Positions 1 through 7,587 of a stretch of 64,000 bases of DNA are shown piece after piece. The notes below the pieces were generated by a model, which searched no databases, was not told the DNA's origin, and saw only the letters and a program-made list of their open reading frames with translations. The DNA lies in NCBI RefSeq assembly GCF_025938155.1, contig NZ_JAPCZG010000011.1, positions 41,287 through 105,286 on the forward strand, written 5' to 3'. Both the position numbers and the translations under genes were made by a program. Position 1 is the stretch's first letter. Each line of letters starts with the position of its first letter. The DNA comes from Novosphingobium sp. KCTC 2891. GTDB taxonomy: Bacteria > Pseudomonadota > Alphaproteobacteria > Sphingomonadales > Sphingomonadaceae.

Positions 1-504
1 TGAGAAAACCGAATAAAAATCTAGTGGTGAATCTTCGTTTATTCCGCGCACAGAAAGCGCCTGAATCACGGCTAAAACACCTTGGACACGGGCCTTTAGC
101 TCCTCGTTGTATTGCTCCTGCTTTCTAGAGTATTCATCGGCACGGCGGATGGCGACTTTCAATCGATCTCCAATGACAATGATGCTTGCCGAGGTTAGAG
201 CGAAAACCGTAAATAAGGAAAAATGCGCTTGGTCCGGGTGCTTGAACCAAGGCTCGCCAACAAAAAGCCACTGGGTAACCGCAGCCGATCCGAACGCCAC
301 TAGGGATGCCAAAAAGAGATCTAGCAGCAAGGAAGCGACGAGAATCGCCGGGAAGCATGTCGCAAAGTGCATCCCCAGCCTTCCACCATCGATTGTCCAC
401 CGGAAAAGGGGGGGCAGCAAGATCAGGCCAGTCGCATAAAGCACCTGAAGCCAACGACTTCGGGGATTGGATACCGCGTTGCTAACTAATTTTGCCAAAG
501 CCAT
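1..504 (-). CDS. Membrane sensor kinase-like protein, partial, H-box lacks histidine
   Basis: This is a gene fragment with no stop inside the window; it reads 168 codons from ATG at 504 to base 1. The N-terminus has about four hydrophobic segments (residues ~18-30, ~45-60, ~62-80 and ~98-112), like the 4-TM sensor part of DUF4118-type histidine kinases. A basic linker follows, then a segment (NEELKARVQGVLAVIQALS, ~residues 134-152) that aligns with the H-box of HWE/HisKA_2 kinases (ELNHRVKNTLAVVQ type). The expected phospho-acceptor His is Ala138. The family call rests on this short alignment and the TM layout; the ATPase domain lies outside the window. It may be a pseudokinase or simply a membrane protein with a coiled coil. 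Confidence 0.55.
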   Translation of the reverse strand, partial: MALAKLVSNAVSNPRSRWLQVLYATGLILLPPLFRWTIDGGRLGMHFATCFPAILVASLLLDLFLASLVAFGSAAVTQWLFVGEPWFKHPDQAHFSLFTVFALTSASIIVIGDRLKVAIRRADEYSRKQEQYNEELKARVQGVLAVIQALSVRGINEDSPLDFYSVFS

Positions 505-712
505 ACCCTAAGCCCCCTGGCTTCACCGCCGCATGAATCTCGCAAATCTTACTTGGGCCTAATGCGACTGAGGCGGGAGCACGAGTCCGATCCCCCCGCT
601 GCCTTCAGGCGAGCCGTCAACAGGTAATCTTCGGTGGGCATTATGCGATCTGCCTCTGCAATCAATGCGAATATGGCGCGCCGACAGCCATCGCTCGACC
701 CGGCAGATTTGT

Positions 713-1012
713 TTAGTATCTGTTGATACGATCGTACAGTTTCCGGTAGTGTTGTATTCTAGTAACTCGAAGGCCGGCCAATCCGGAGCGATCGACCGCT
801 CGCTCCCAGCCAATATACTCTTCAAGCGTTAGGCGATATCGCGTGCACGCCTCATCGATCGTCAGAAGCCCGCCCTTTACTGCAGCCACGACTTCAGCCT
901 TGCGCCGGATAACCCAGCGCCGGGTGTCGATTGGGGGAAGAGACGCGAGCGTCAAAGGCTCTCCTACCGGACCGATCACCGATTCTGGGCGAATTTTCTG
1001 GTTCTCAAGCAT
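713..1012 (-). CDS. sciP: SciP-like DUF1153 transcriptional regulator
   Basis: The 99-residue protein carries the DUF1153 signature: VIGP..GEPLTLASLPP near the start, then DTRRWVIRRKAEVVAAVKGG and a helix-turn-helix-like region (DEACTRYRLTLEEYIGWERA). Family knowledge: in Caulobacter SciP binds CtrA and represses CtrA-activated genes, linking it to the cell cycle. Length matches the family. The start at 1012 precedes the conserved block by ~14 residues; upstream DNA (1013-1060) is AT-rich and could hold the promoter. No CtrA consensus (TTAA-N7-TTAA) was clear there. The family is strongly supported; the function in this organism is inferred. Confidence 0.85.
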   Translation of the reverse strand: MLENQKIRPESVIGPVGEPLTLASLPPIDTRRWVIRRKAEVVAAVKGGLLTIDEACTRYRLTLEEYIGWERAVDRSGLAGLRVTRIQHYRKLYDRINRY

Positions 1013-1386
1013 GTCAACATTTTATATGCCAAAAGTTAATTGTTTACATACTAATGTAATGGGATTGCGTCCCCCAGCACCCCATGGCGGCCCGTCCGAA
1101 ATTCCGTGTCAGGCCGGTGCATGCGACATCGCCCAATCTACGCGGTACGCTACCCATCCCCAGAGCACTCAGCGTCCGCGGCGCATAGAAGATGGGCCGC
1201 GAAAGCACCGCCTGCCCCTTCCACGCTGTCCGACGCCCGTGACCGCCTTCCGCCTGTGCAAGGCGGAAGATATGACCTCGCCCGAAGATGACCAATCACC
1301 AAAGGTCTTCCTTGATCGCAAGCCACCTTCCGGACATGGAAGAAGCAAGGCGTACTAAGCTGATGGAATTCACGCGATGTGGCTAA
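1013..1386. other. Gene-poor intergenic region
   Basis: About 370 bases between the SciP-like gene and the end of the barrel-like gene. Short open frames exist on both strands but show no ribosome-binding site or recognisable protein. The AT-rich part near 1013-1060 is a plausible promoter for the SciP-like gene. No terminator was evident. Confidence 0.4.
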
Positions 1387-2211
1387 CTAAAAGCCCGCGC
1401 CGATCATTAAGCCGAGGGTCGTGTCCGCCGCTCCTCGACTCAATCCTGCTTCTCCTTGAATGCCCACGCGCAACTTGGGCCTCAGAGTTACACCAAGGCC
1501 CACTGCAACGCTCTGACTGTCGGTCAGTGCTCGCGTTGCCGATTGCTCGTAGGAATAGGACAAAATCCCATCTACCCCATGTCCCAATCCAACACGCGCA
1601 CCAGCGCTGCCTGACAGAACGTTATGCACCGCGACATCATCAGGCTTGCCAATAATTTTATAGCCGACGCTGGCAAACGGTGCGACTCTGCCACCGATTG
1701 CGCGCGACACCTGGGCATTCACGAAATAGTCGGCCTTGCCGGTACCAAGTCCCTTGGAGCGAGAAGCAGTCGGGATTTTCAGCCCTGCCCCCAGCGATGC
1801 AGCGAAACCCGCTATGGGTAGACCGTAGGCCATCTGCACATTTGCATCGCCTAGCCCCTCCCGTTTGGTCCGTCGCGTATCGGTACGGCCGCTGGCCAGA
1901 AGCGGAGTGCCGAAAAGCCCGCCTTGGCTTAACACAACGTCGACAGGTGCGGTCGTTTGTACATACGGCACGGCAACGCCGAACCGTACCCGCCCTTTTC
2001 GTACCGAAACCCCGACCGTTGTCGCAACTGTCTCGACCTTCGCTCCAGTACCATAGTCGCCCCGTCGGTATTCCGCTCCACCGAACACTTCACCTGATCC
2101 ATCGGGGGATGCAGAAGGGCGTGGACGAAGCACCAGTTCCTGCGCAGCCGCAACGGTTGGTGGGAGTACTATGGCAATGAGAAGCAACGGAAGTTTGGAA
2201 ATACTGCGCAT
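1387..2211 (-). CDS. Exported beta-barrel-like outer-membrane protein
   Basis: The protein has 274 residues from ATG at 2211, chosen because a GGGAG ribosome site lies 7 bases upstream and a signal peptide starts there (MRSISKLPLLLIAIVLPPTVAAAQ, cleavage after AxA). The mature part is rich in Gly and alternating hydrophobic/polar stretches (GVSVRKGRVRFGVAVPYV, FASVGYKIIG, VGLGVTLRPKLRVGIQGEAG) and ends in Phe (GLMIGAGF), as expected of an outer-membrane barrel with a C-terminal aromatic residue. It has no TonB plug. The substrate is unknown and I do not recognise a named family. It stands alone between SciP and the B12 region. Confidence 0.65.
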   Translation of the reverse strand: MRSISKLPLLLIAIVLPPTVAAAQELVLRPRPSASPDGSGEVFGGAEYRRGDYGTGAKVETVATTVGVSVRKGRVRFGVAVPYVQTTAPVDVVLSQGGLFGTPLLASGRTDTRRTKREGLGDANVQMAYGLPIAGFAASLGAGLKIPTASRSKGLGTGKADYFVNAQVSRAIGGRVAPFASVGYKIIGKPDDVAVHNVLSGSAGARVGLGHGVDGILSYSYEQSATRALTDSQSVAVGLGVTLRPKLRVGIQGEAGLSRGAADTTLGLMIGAGF

Positions 2212-2618
2212 GGAATGGCTCCCGTCAGCCTTGGCGATCGGAGCCGGCTGTCCCATGAAGAACGAATTAGGGAGCTCGCTTAATCCATGGAGCCACGCGC
2301 GCCGGATGCGCCCTTGCCATATGCTTGGCACTCGGGGGAGTGGCACCATGCTTCTTGCCGCAAACCGCAAGGGCTCCGCGCGTTCCCTGCTGGCTTCTAC
2401 TTTATGCTACCGCGTCGGCGTGTGATACCGATGCACAGTTCAGCGAAACTCGGTCCCCTGCGACGGTACGGCCATCTTCTGCGCAAGAGCATTGCCAATG
2501 GCGAGGTCAATTCTGGCTGGCCAACACGGCGAGCTGAGTTTTACGCGCCCCCCTAGCCTTTAGCCTGCGGACGCCCTAATGGGCCGGCACGCCATCCGGA
2601 GCAATCCAGGTGGCAAAT
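2212..2618. other. Intergenic region upstream of first riboswitch
   Basis: About 400 bases between the barrel-like gene and the first cobalamin riboswitch. Open frames on the + strand lack ribosome sites and resemble no known protein. It must hold the promoters for the minus-strand barrel gene and for the riboswitch-controlled transcript, but I could not place clear -35/-10 elements. Confidence 0.4.
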
Positions 2619-2850
2619 GATCGCGTCGGTGCCCGAAAGGGCTTAAACGGGAACGCGGTGAGGATCGGCATCGCGCCGATCCGAAGCCGAGGCTGTCCCT
2701 GCAACTGTAAGCGGCGAGCGCGATGCAACCGCTTCCCCCCCAACGCAGGGGAAGCAGCCACTGGGCCGGACGCAGAATCATGCGAGGCCTGGGAAGGCTT
2801 GCATCAAGCATTGACCCGCGAGCCAGGAGACCTGCCGGCGTCTGGTCGCT
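2619..2850 (+). ncRNA. Cobalamin riboswitch 1
   Basis: The sequence has the AdoCbl aptamer landmarks in order: CGGTGCCCG...GGGCTTAAACGGGAA (~2627-2655), the GCTGTCCCTGCAACTGTAAGC core (~2691-2711), the GCCACTGGG element (~2756), and the B12 box GAGCCAGGAGACCTGCC (~2819-2836). It lies upstream of the TonB receptor/NiCoT pair, so high cobalamin should reduce their expression. Beyond the aptamer, GTCGCTC (2845-2851) can pair with GAGCGAC (2896-2902); the same arrangement follows riboswitch 2. It lacks a U-tract, so control may be translational or Rho-dependent. Confidence 0.93.
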
Positions 2851-2965
2851 CTTGCCATGGCCCAGGGGTTGGCCGAGGCACGGTGAACTCCGTCTGAGCG
2901 ACGCCTAGCCGCCGACACGCGTCGGGCGACAGTGATGTCGCGCGCGCGTCCGGCCCTGTCGCAAG

Positions 2966-4999
2966 ATGCCGGAGTACCCCCGTATCGTGATCAAGACCAT
3001 TCTTCCTGCCAGCGTGCTGGCACTTTCCCTGACCCCACAGCCCTGCCATGCCGACGCGGCCGACGACGGGGCCGCAACGGCCGACATCGTCGTGTTCGGG
3101 CGGGGAGAAACCAAGATCGGCACGGCCCACGCCGCCAGCGAAGGCAGCGTCGGTGGAGCCGACCTGCTGGTGCGCCCATTGCTGAGGGTGGCCGAACTTC
3201 TGGAGGCCGTGCCGGGCATGGTCGCAGCGCAGCATTCAGGCAGCGGCAAGGCCAACCAGTACTTCCTGCGCGGCTTCAACCTCGACCACGGATCGGACTT
3301 TACCACCTACATCGACGGCGTGCAGATGAACTTTCGCACGCATGGGCATGGGCAAGGCTATCTCGACCTCAACGGCCTGATCCCGGAAGTGGTGGCCCGC
3401 GAGGACTTCCGCAAAGGCCCCTATCGCGCCGACGGCGGCGACCTGGCTCTGGCCGGTGCCGCGTACATGGCCACGGTCGATGGGTATGATCGCCCCTGGG
3501 CCTCGCTTGAAGGCGGCTCGTATGGCTGGCGACGCTTGGCAGCGGGCGGAACCGTCCACAATCTGGCCGGGGGCGACCTCACGCTCGTGGGACAGGCCAA
3601 GCTCTATGACGGCCCGTGGCAGGAGCCCGAGCGGCTGCGGCACTATGCCGGGTTCGCCAAGTACCGAGCACCGACAGGCAGGGAAACGCTCGAAGCATCG
3701 CTGCACGCCTACCGCGCCACTTGGCGACCGACAGAGCAGATCCCCGAACGGATCATCGGAACGTCGCTCTGCCCCGACGTCTTCTGCTCGCCCGATCCAT
3801 CCGCGCGGGGCCAGACCACGCGCCTGATCGGCAACATGGCGGTGAAGCAGCCGACATGGCACGCCAACGCCTATGCCCAGTTCTACGACTGGTCGATGTT
3901 CTCCAACCCGACTTACGCCGATCCCGACGGGACCAGCGCGCAGATCGCACAATTTGACCGACGCTGGGTCCTGGGGCTGACCGCGCAGAAAAACTGGGCC
4001 GTCGGGCCTGCGCTGGCGCTTTCGACCGGCATCGAGAGCCGGTACGATGCAATCGGCAATATCGGCGTGAACCGGACGGCCCAACGGCGCTTCCTCGCCT
4101 CGCTCGGCCATTACCAGGTCAAGGAACTATCGACCGCGCTCTATGGCGAGGCGACGTGGGCGCCCCTTACCGGACTGCGGCTGACGGGCGGACTGCGGGG
4201 GGACTACTACCGCTACGTGGTCAGGGCGCGCGATGCCGCCGCCGCGGCGTTGGGCCAGGGGGATGGCTCGGCCTTCCTCGCCTCGCCCAAGGCGTCGGTG
4301 TCCTGGGCCGCGACACCGCAAATCGAATTCTACGGCAATTGGGGCCGTGGCTTCCATTCCAATGACATGCGCGGCGCCGTCAACGCGGCCACGCCGGTGC
4401 CGGCGCTGGTTCGCGGAGCGGGCCACGAACTGGGCGCGCGGACGCAGTTTTCCGGCGTAACGCTGACGCTGACGCGCTGGTGGCTGAACGTCGACAGCGA
4501 ATTGCGCTTCGTCGGCGATTCCAATTCGGTGGAACCGTCAGGCGCGAGCCGCCGGAACGGATACGAGGCGACGGCCTTCTGGCGGGCGCTGCCATGGCTC
4601 GTGCTGGATGGGAACTACACCGTCAGCCATGCCCGCTACGACAATGGCGATCACATCCCCAACGCCTTCGAAAGCGCCGCTTCGGCGGGTGCGGCCTTGA
4701 TCCTGAACCGCTGGAAAGCCAGCGTGCGGGTGCGTCACCTTGGCCCGTCGCCGCTGATCGAGGACAACAGCATCCGCGATCGCGGCAGCACCGTGGTCAA
4801 CGCCCGCGCCGCGTGGTCCGACAAGCGGATCGAGCTTTACGGCGAGATCCTCAACCTGCTTGCCAGCAAGGACAAGGACATCGCGTATTACTACGAGTCC
4901 TATATCCCCGCCTTCGATACCGATGGTCCTGTTTCCGGCCGATTGAGCCGCGTGGTGGAGCCGCGAACCCTGCGCTTTGGCGCAAAGGTCAACTTCTGA
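2966..4999 (+). CDS. TonB-dependent receptor (B12 riboswitch-controlled, cobalt/corrinoid uptake)
   Basis: A TonB-dependent outer-membrane receptor of 677 residues. It has a signal peptide (ILPASVLALSLTPQPCHADA), a TonB-box-like DIVVFGRGE, a plug (~residues 40-160, with VAELLEAVPGMVAAQHSG and QYFLRGFNLDHGSDF), and a barrel ending in aromatic Phe (RFGAKVNF). The start at 2966 lacks a good ribosome site; GTG at 2987 (VIKTILPAS) is an alternative. The gene sits ~115 bases below riboswitch 1 and overlaps the NiCoT permease (TGATG), so the pair probably supplies cobalt or a cobalt complex for the B12 operon. No BtuCDF-type ABC genes are nearby, so true cobalamin import is less supported. The substrate is inferred from context only. 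Confidence 0.85.
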   Translation: MPEYPRIVIKTILPASVLALSLTPQPCHADAADDGAATADIVVFGRGETKIGTAHAASEGSVGGADLLVRPLLRVAELLEAVPGMVAAQHSGSGKANQYFLRGFNLDHGSDFTTYIDGVQMNFRTHGHGQGYLDLNGLIPEVVAREDFRKGPYRADGGDLALAGAAYMATVDGYDRPWASLEGGSYGWRRLAAGGTVHNLAGGDLTLVGQAKLYDGPWQEPERLRHYAGFAKYRAPTGRETLEASLHAYRATWRPTEQIPERIIGTSLCPDVFCSPDPSARGQTTRLIGNMAVKQPTWHANAYAQFYDWSMFSNPTYADPDGTSAQIAQFDRRWVLGLTAQKNWAVGPALALSTGIESRYDAIGNIGVNRTAQRRFLASLGHYQVKELSTALYGEATWAPLTGLRLTGGLRGDYYRYVVRARDAAAAALGQGDGSAFLASPKASVSWAATPQIEFYGNWGRGFHSNDMRGAVNAATPVPALVRGAGHELGARTQFSGVTLTLTRWWLNVDSELRFVGDSNSVEPSGASRRNGYEATAFWRALPWLVLDGNYTVSHARYDNGDHIPNAFESAASAGAALILNRWKASVRVRHLGPSPLIEDNSIRDRGSTVVNARAAWSDKRIELYGEILNLLASKDKDIAYYYESYIPAFDTDGPVSGRLSRVVEPRTLRFGAKVNF

Positions 5000-6063
5000 T
5001 GACGGCGCTTCATGATGCGCATGACAGCGCGCCCATGCCTGCCCTGCCCCTTCGTCGCAGGATCGGCTGGCTGTTCGCCGCGCTCATCGGCGCCAACCTG
5101 CTGGCCTGGGCCTGGGCGCTGAGCCTGTTTCATGCCCAGCCGCTGATGCTGGGCACAGCGCTGCTCGCCTGGGGGCTGGGCTTGCGCCATGCGGTGGACG
5201 CAGACCACATCGCGGCCATCGACAACGTGACACGCAAGCTGATGCAGGAAGGCCAGCGCCCGATCTCGGTCGGCTGCTGGTTCGCCATCGGGCATTCGAC
5301 GATCATCGCGCTGGCATCGACCACGATCGCACTGACGGCGAGCGCGCTTGTACGGTTCGACGCCTTTCGCCAGATCGGGGCGCTGATCGCCACGGCAGCT
5401 TCGGCCCTGTTCCTGTTCACCATCGCGGCGATGAACCTGGTGATCCTGCGGTCGGTCTGGCGGACGTTCCGGCACGTGCGCGCGGGCGGTGCCTATGTCG
5501 AGGAAGACCTCGACATCCTGACCGGATCGCGGGGGCCGCTGTCGCGCATCTTCGGCAAGCTGTTCCGGCTGGTCTCAAGGCCGTGGCACATGGCGCCGCT
5601 GGGATTCCTGTTCGGCCTGGGCTTCGACACCGCGACCGAAGTCGCCATCCTTGGCATGTCGGCAAGCCAGGCCGCCAATGGCCTTTCGATCGCAACCGTG
5701 CTGGTGCTGCCGGCCCTGTTCGCTGCCGGAATGGCGCTGATCGACACCGTGGATGGCGTGGTGATGCTCGGGGCTTACGAATGGGCCTTCGTGAAGCCAA
5801 TCCGCAAGCTGTACTACAACATCACGATCACCCTGATTTCCGCGGTGGTCGCCATCGTCATCGGCGGAATCGAGACGATCGCGCTGATCGGCAGCCGGTT
5901 TGCACTGACCGGCTGGCCATGGACCTTCGCCGCCGATCTGGGGGCGCATTTCAACAGCCTGGGCTTTGCCATCATCGCCTTGTTCGTGGCCTGCTGGGTG
6001 GCGAGTTTCGCCATCTATCGCTGGAAGCGGCTGGACGAAATCGAGGTTTCGACAAAGGCTTAG
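4999..6063 (+). CDS. NiCoT-family cobalt/nickel permease
   Basis: A 354-residue inner-membrane permease with about eight TM segments. It carries the NiCoT signatures RHAVDADHIAAIDN in TM2 (residues 63-76) and LGFDTATEVAILG (~207-219); the His/Asp residues of the first motif bind the metal in HoxN/NixA-type transporters. A family relative would use the proton-motive force to take up Co2+ and/or Ni2+; Co2+ is inferred here from the riboswitch and the adjacent cob operon. The ATG at 4999 overlaps the receptor stop codon, implying translational coupling. Confidence 0.9.
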   Translation: MTALHDAHDSAPMPALPLRRRIGWLFAALIGANLLAWAWALSLFHAQPLMLGTALLAWGLGLRHAVDADHIAAIDNVTRKLMQEGQRPISVGCWFAIGHSTIIALASTTIALTASALVRFDAFRQIGALIATAASALFLFTIAAMNLVILRSVWRTFRHVRAGGAYVEEDLDILTGSRGPLSRIFGKLFRLVSRPWHMAPLGFLFGLGFDTATEVAILGMSASQAANGLSIATVLVLPALFAAGMALIDTVDGVVMLGAYEWAFVKPIRKLYYNITITLISAVVAIVIGGIETIALIGSRFALTGWPWTFAADLGAHFNSLGFAIIALFVACWVASFAIYRWKRLDEIEVSTKA

Positions 6064-6138
6064 CCAAGAGGCGATTGCATCGGTGGCGATCTCCCGCTAG
6101 GTCGCCGCGCGAAGGTCTGGCTTCGGCCCGTCTTTCAC

Positions 6139-6355
6139 ATGATCGCGCCGGTGCCCGGGAACGGGCTTAATCGGGAATGCGGTGCGGGAAGCATGTCTTC
6201 CCAAATCCGCGGCTGTCCCTGCAACTGTAAGCGGATAGCGCGATGCACTGGCCCCTTCGAGGGGCAGCCACTGGGCGGCGCATGCGCCGTGTTGGGAAGG
6301 CGTGCATCAAGCTGTGACCCGCGAGCCAGGAGACCTGCCGGCGCACCGGTCGCTC
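6139..6355 (+). ncRNA. Cobalamin riboswitch 2
   Basis: A second AdoCbl aptamer with the same landmarks: CCGGTGCCCGGGAACGGGCTT (~6147), GCTGTCCCTGCAACTGTAAGC (~6213-6233), GCCACTGGGCGG (~6266) and the B12 box GAGCCAGGAGACCTGCC (6323-6339). It begins ~75 bases after the NiCoT gene and precedes the whole cob operon. A 3' hairpin (GTCGCTC 6349-6355 with GAGCGAC 6401-6407) and intervening sequence resemble those after riboswitch 1, suggesting a duplicated expression platform. Confidence 0.94.
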
Positions 6356-6540
6356 TTGCCTTGGTCCAGGGGATGGTCATGGCACGGTATCTCTCCGTCT
6401 GAGCGACGAAGCTGTGTGGCTGGGGCTGCACGGGTCGCGTGGTTACGGGCGCAACGTCGCGCCCGCCCGTCGTCGCGCGCCGACCGGACTTGTCCGGCAA
6501 GCCCCGCCCGGTCTCGCTCTGGCGCGCGGGAGAGTTGCAC

Positions 6541-7578
6541 GTGTCCGACCTTTCGAAGGTGCCCGTCACCATCGTCACCGGCTTTCTTGGCGCGGGGAAG
6601 ACCACGCTGATCAGCCACCTGATCCGCAATGCCGGTGGCCGCCGGCTGGCGGTCGTGGTCAACGAGTTCGGCACACTGGGCGTGGACGGCGACATCCTGC
6701 AATCCTGCGCCATTCCCGATTGCCCGGCGGAAAACATCGTGGAACTGGCCAATGGCTGCATCTGCTGCACCGTGGCCGACGACTTCATCCCCACGGTGGA
6801 AAAGCTGCTCGCGCTCGACCCTCGGCCCGACCACATCCTGATCGAGACCTCGGGCCTTGCCCTGCCCAAGCCGCTGCTGAAAGCGTTCGACTGGCCCGCG
6901 ATCCGCAGCCGGATCACGGTGGACGGGGTGCTGGCGCTGGCGGATGCCGAAGCCGTTGCGGCCGGGCGCTTCGCCCCCGACGTGGCGGCGCTCGACGCGC
7001 AGCGCGCCGCCGATCCCGGCATCGACCACGAAACGCCCTTGTCCGAAGTGTTCGAGGACCAGCTGGCCTGCGCCGACATGGTGCTGCTGACCAAGGTCGA
7101 CCTTGCCGGAGCCGATGGCGTGGCCGCTGCGCGGGCGGTGATCGCGGCGGAATCCCCTCGCCCCGTGCCGGTGATCGAACTCGTCGATGGCGCGGTCGAT
7201 CCGCGCGTGATCCTGGGACTCGACGCCGCGGCCGAGGACGACATCGCGGCGCGTCCTTCGCACCATGACGGCGAAGACGATCACGAGCACGACGATTTCG
7301 ACAGCACCGTGGTGACGCTGGGCGAAATTGCCGATCCCTCCGCACTTGTCGCACGGATCGAGACACTGGCGCGCGAGCACCGGATCCTGCGCGTCAAGGG
7401 CTATGCCGCCGTGACCGGCAAGCCGATGCGACTGCTGGTGCAGGCGGTGGGATCGCGCGTGCGCCATCACTACGACCGACCATGGCGCGCAGGGGAAACC
7501 CGCCATACCACGCTGGTCGCCATTGCCGAGCGCGAGCACGTGGATGCGCCTGCGATCAAGGCGGTTCTCGCCGGCTGA
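6541..7578 (+). CDS. cobW: CobW family GTPase/metallochaperone
   Basis: A G3E-family P-loop GTPase (345 residues) thought to deliver cobalt to the cobaltochelatase. Walker A GFLGAGKTT is at residues 14-22, the metal-binding NGCICC (CxCC) motif at ~71-76, and TKVD (nucleotide base recognition) at ~184. A His/Asp/Glu-rich stretch (HHDGEDDHEHDDFD, ~241) could buffer metal, followed by the CobW C-terminal domain. The GTG at 6541 is chosen because GGGAGAG lies 6 bases upstream; an upstream in-frame extension would run into riboswitch-leader sequence. It is the first gene of the operon and sits directly before cobN, fitting a cobalt-loading role. Confidence 0.93.
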   Translation: MSDLSKVPVTIVTGFLGAGKTTLISHLIRNAGGRRLAVVVNEFGTLGVDGDILQSCAIPDCPAENIVELANGCICCTVADDFIPTVEKLLALDPRPDHILIETSGLALPKPLLKAFDWPAIRSRITVDGVLALADAEAVAAGRFAPDVAALDAQRAADPGIDHETPLSEVFEDQLACADMVLLTKVDLAGADGVAAARAVIAAESPRPVPVIELVDGAVDPRVILGLDAAAEDDIAARPSHHDGEDDHEHDDFDSTVVTLGEIADPSALVARIETLAREHRILRVKGYAAVTGKPMRLLVQAVGSRVRHHYDRPWRAGETRHTTLVAIAEREHVDAPAIKAVLAG

Positions 7579-7587
7579 GCCAGCGCA

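Noticed and set aside
559..825. Minus-strand frame of 88 residues overlapping the SciP-like gene
   Set aside because: It overlaps the conserved SciP reading frame and resembles no protein.
2560..2908. Short open frames across riboswitch 1
   Set aside because: The DNA matches the cobalamin aptamer motifs; the translations are unrelated to proteins.
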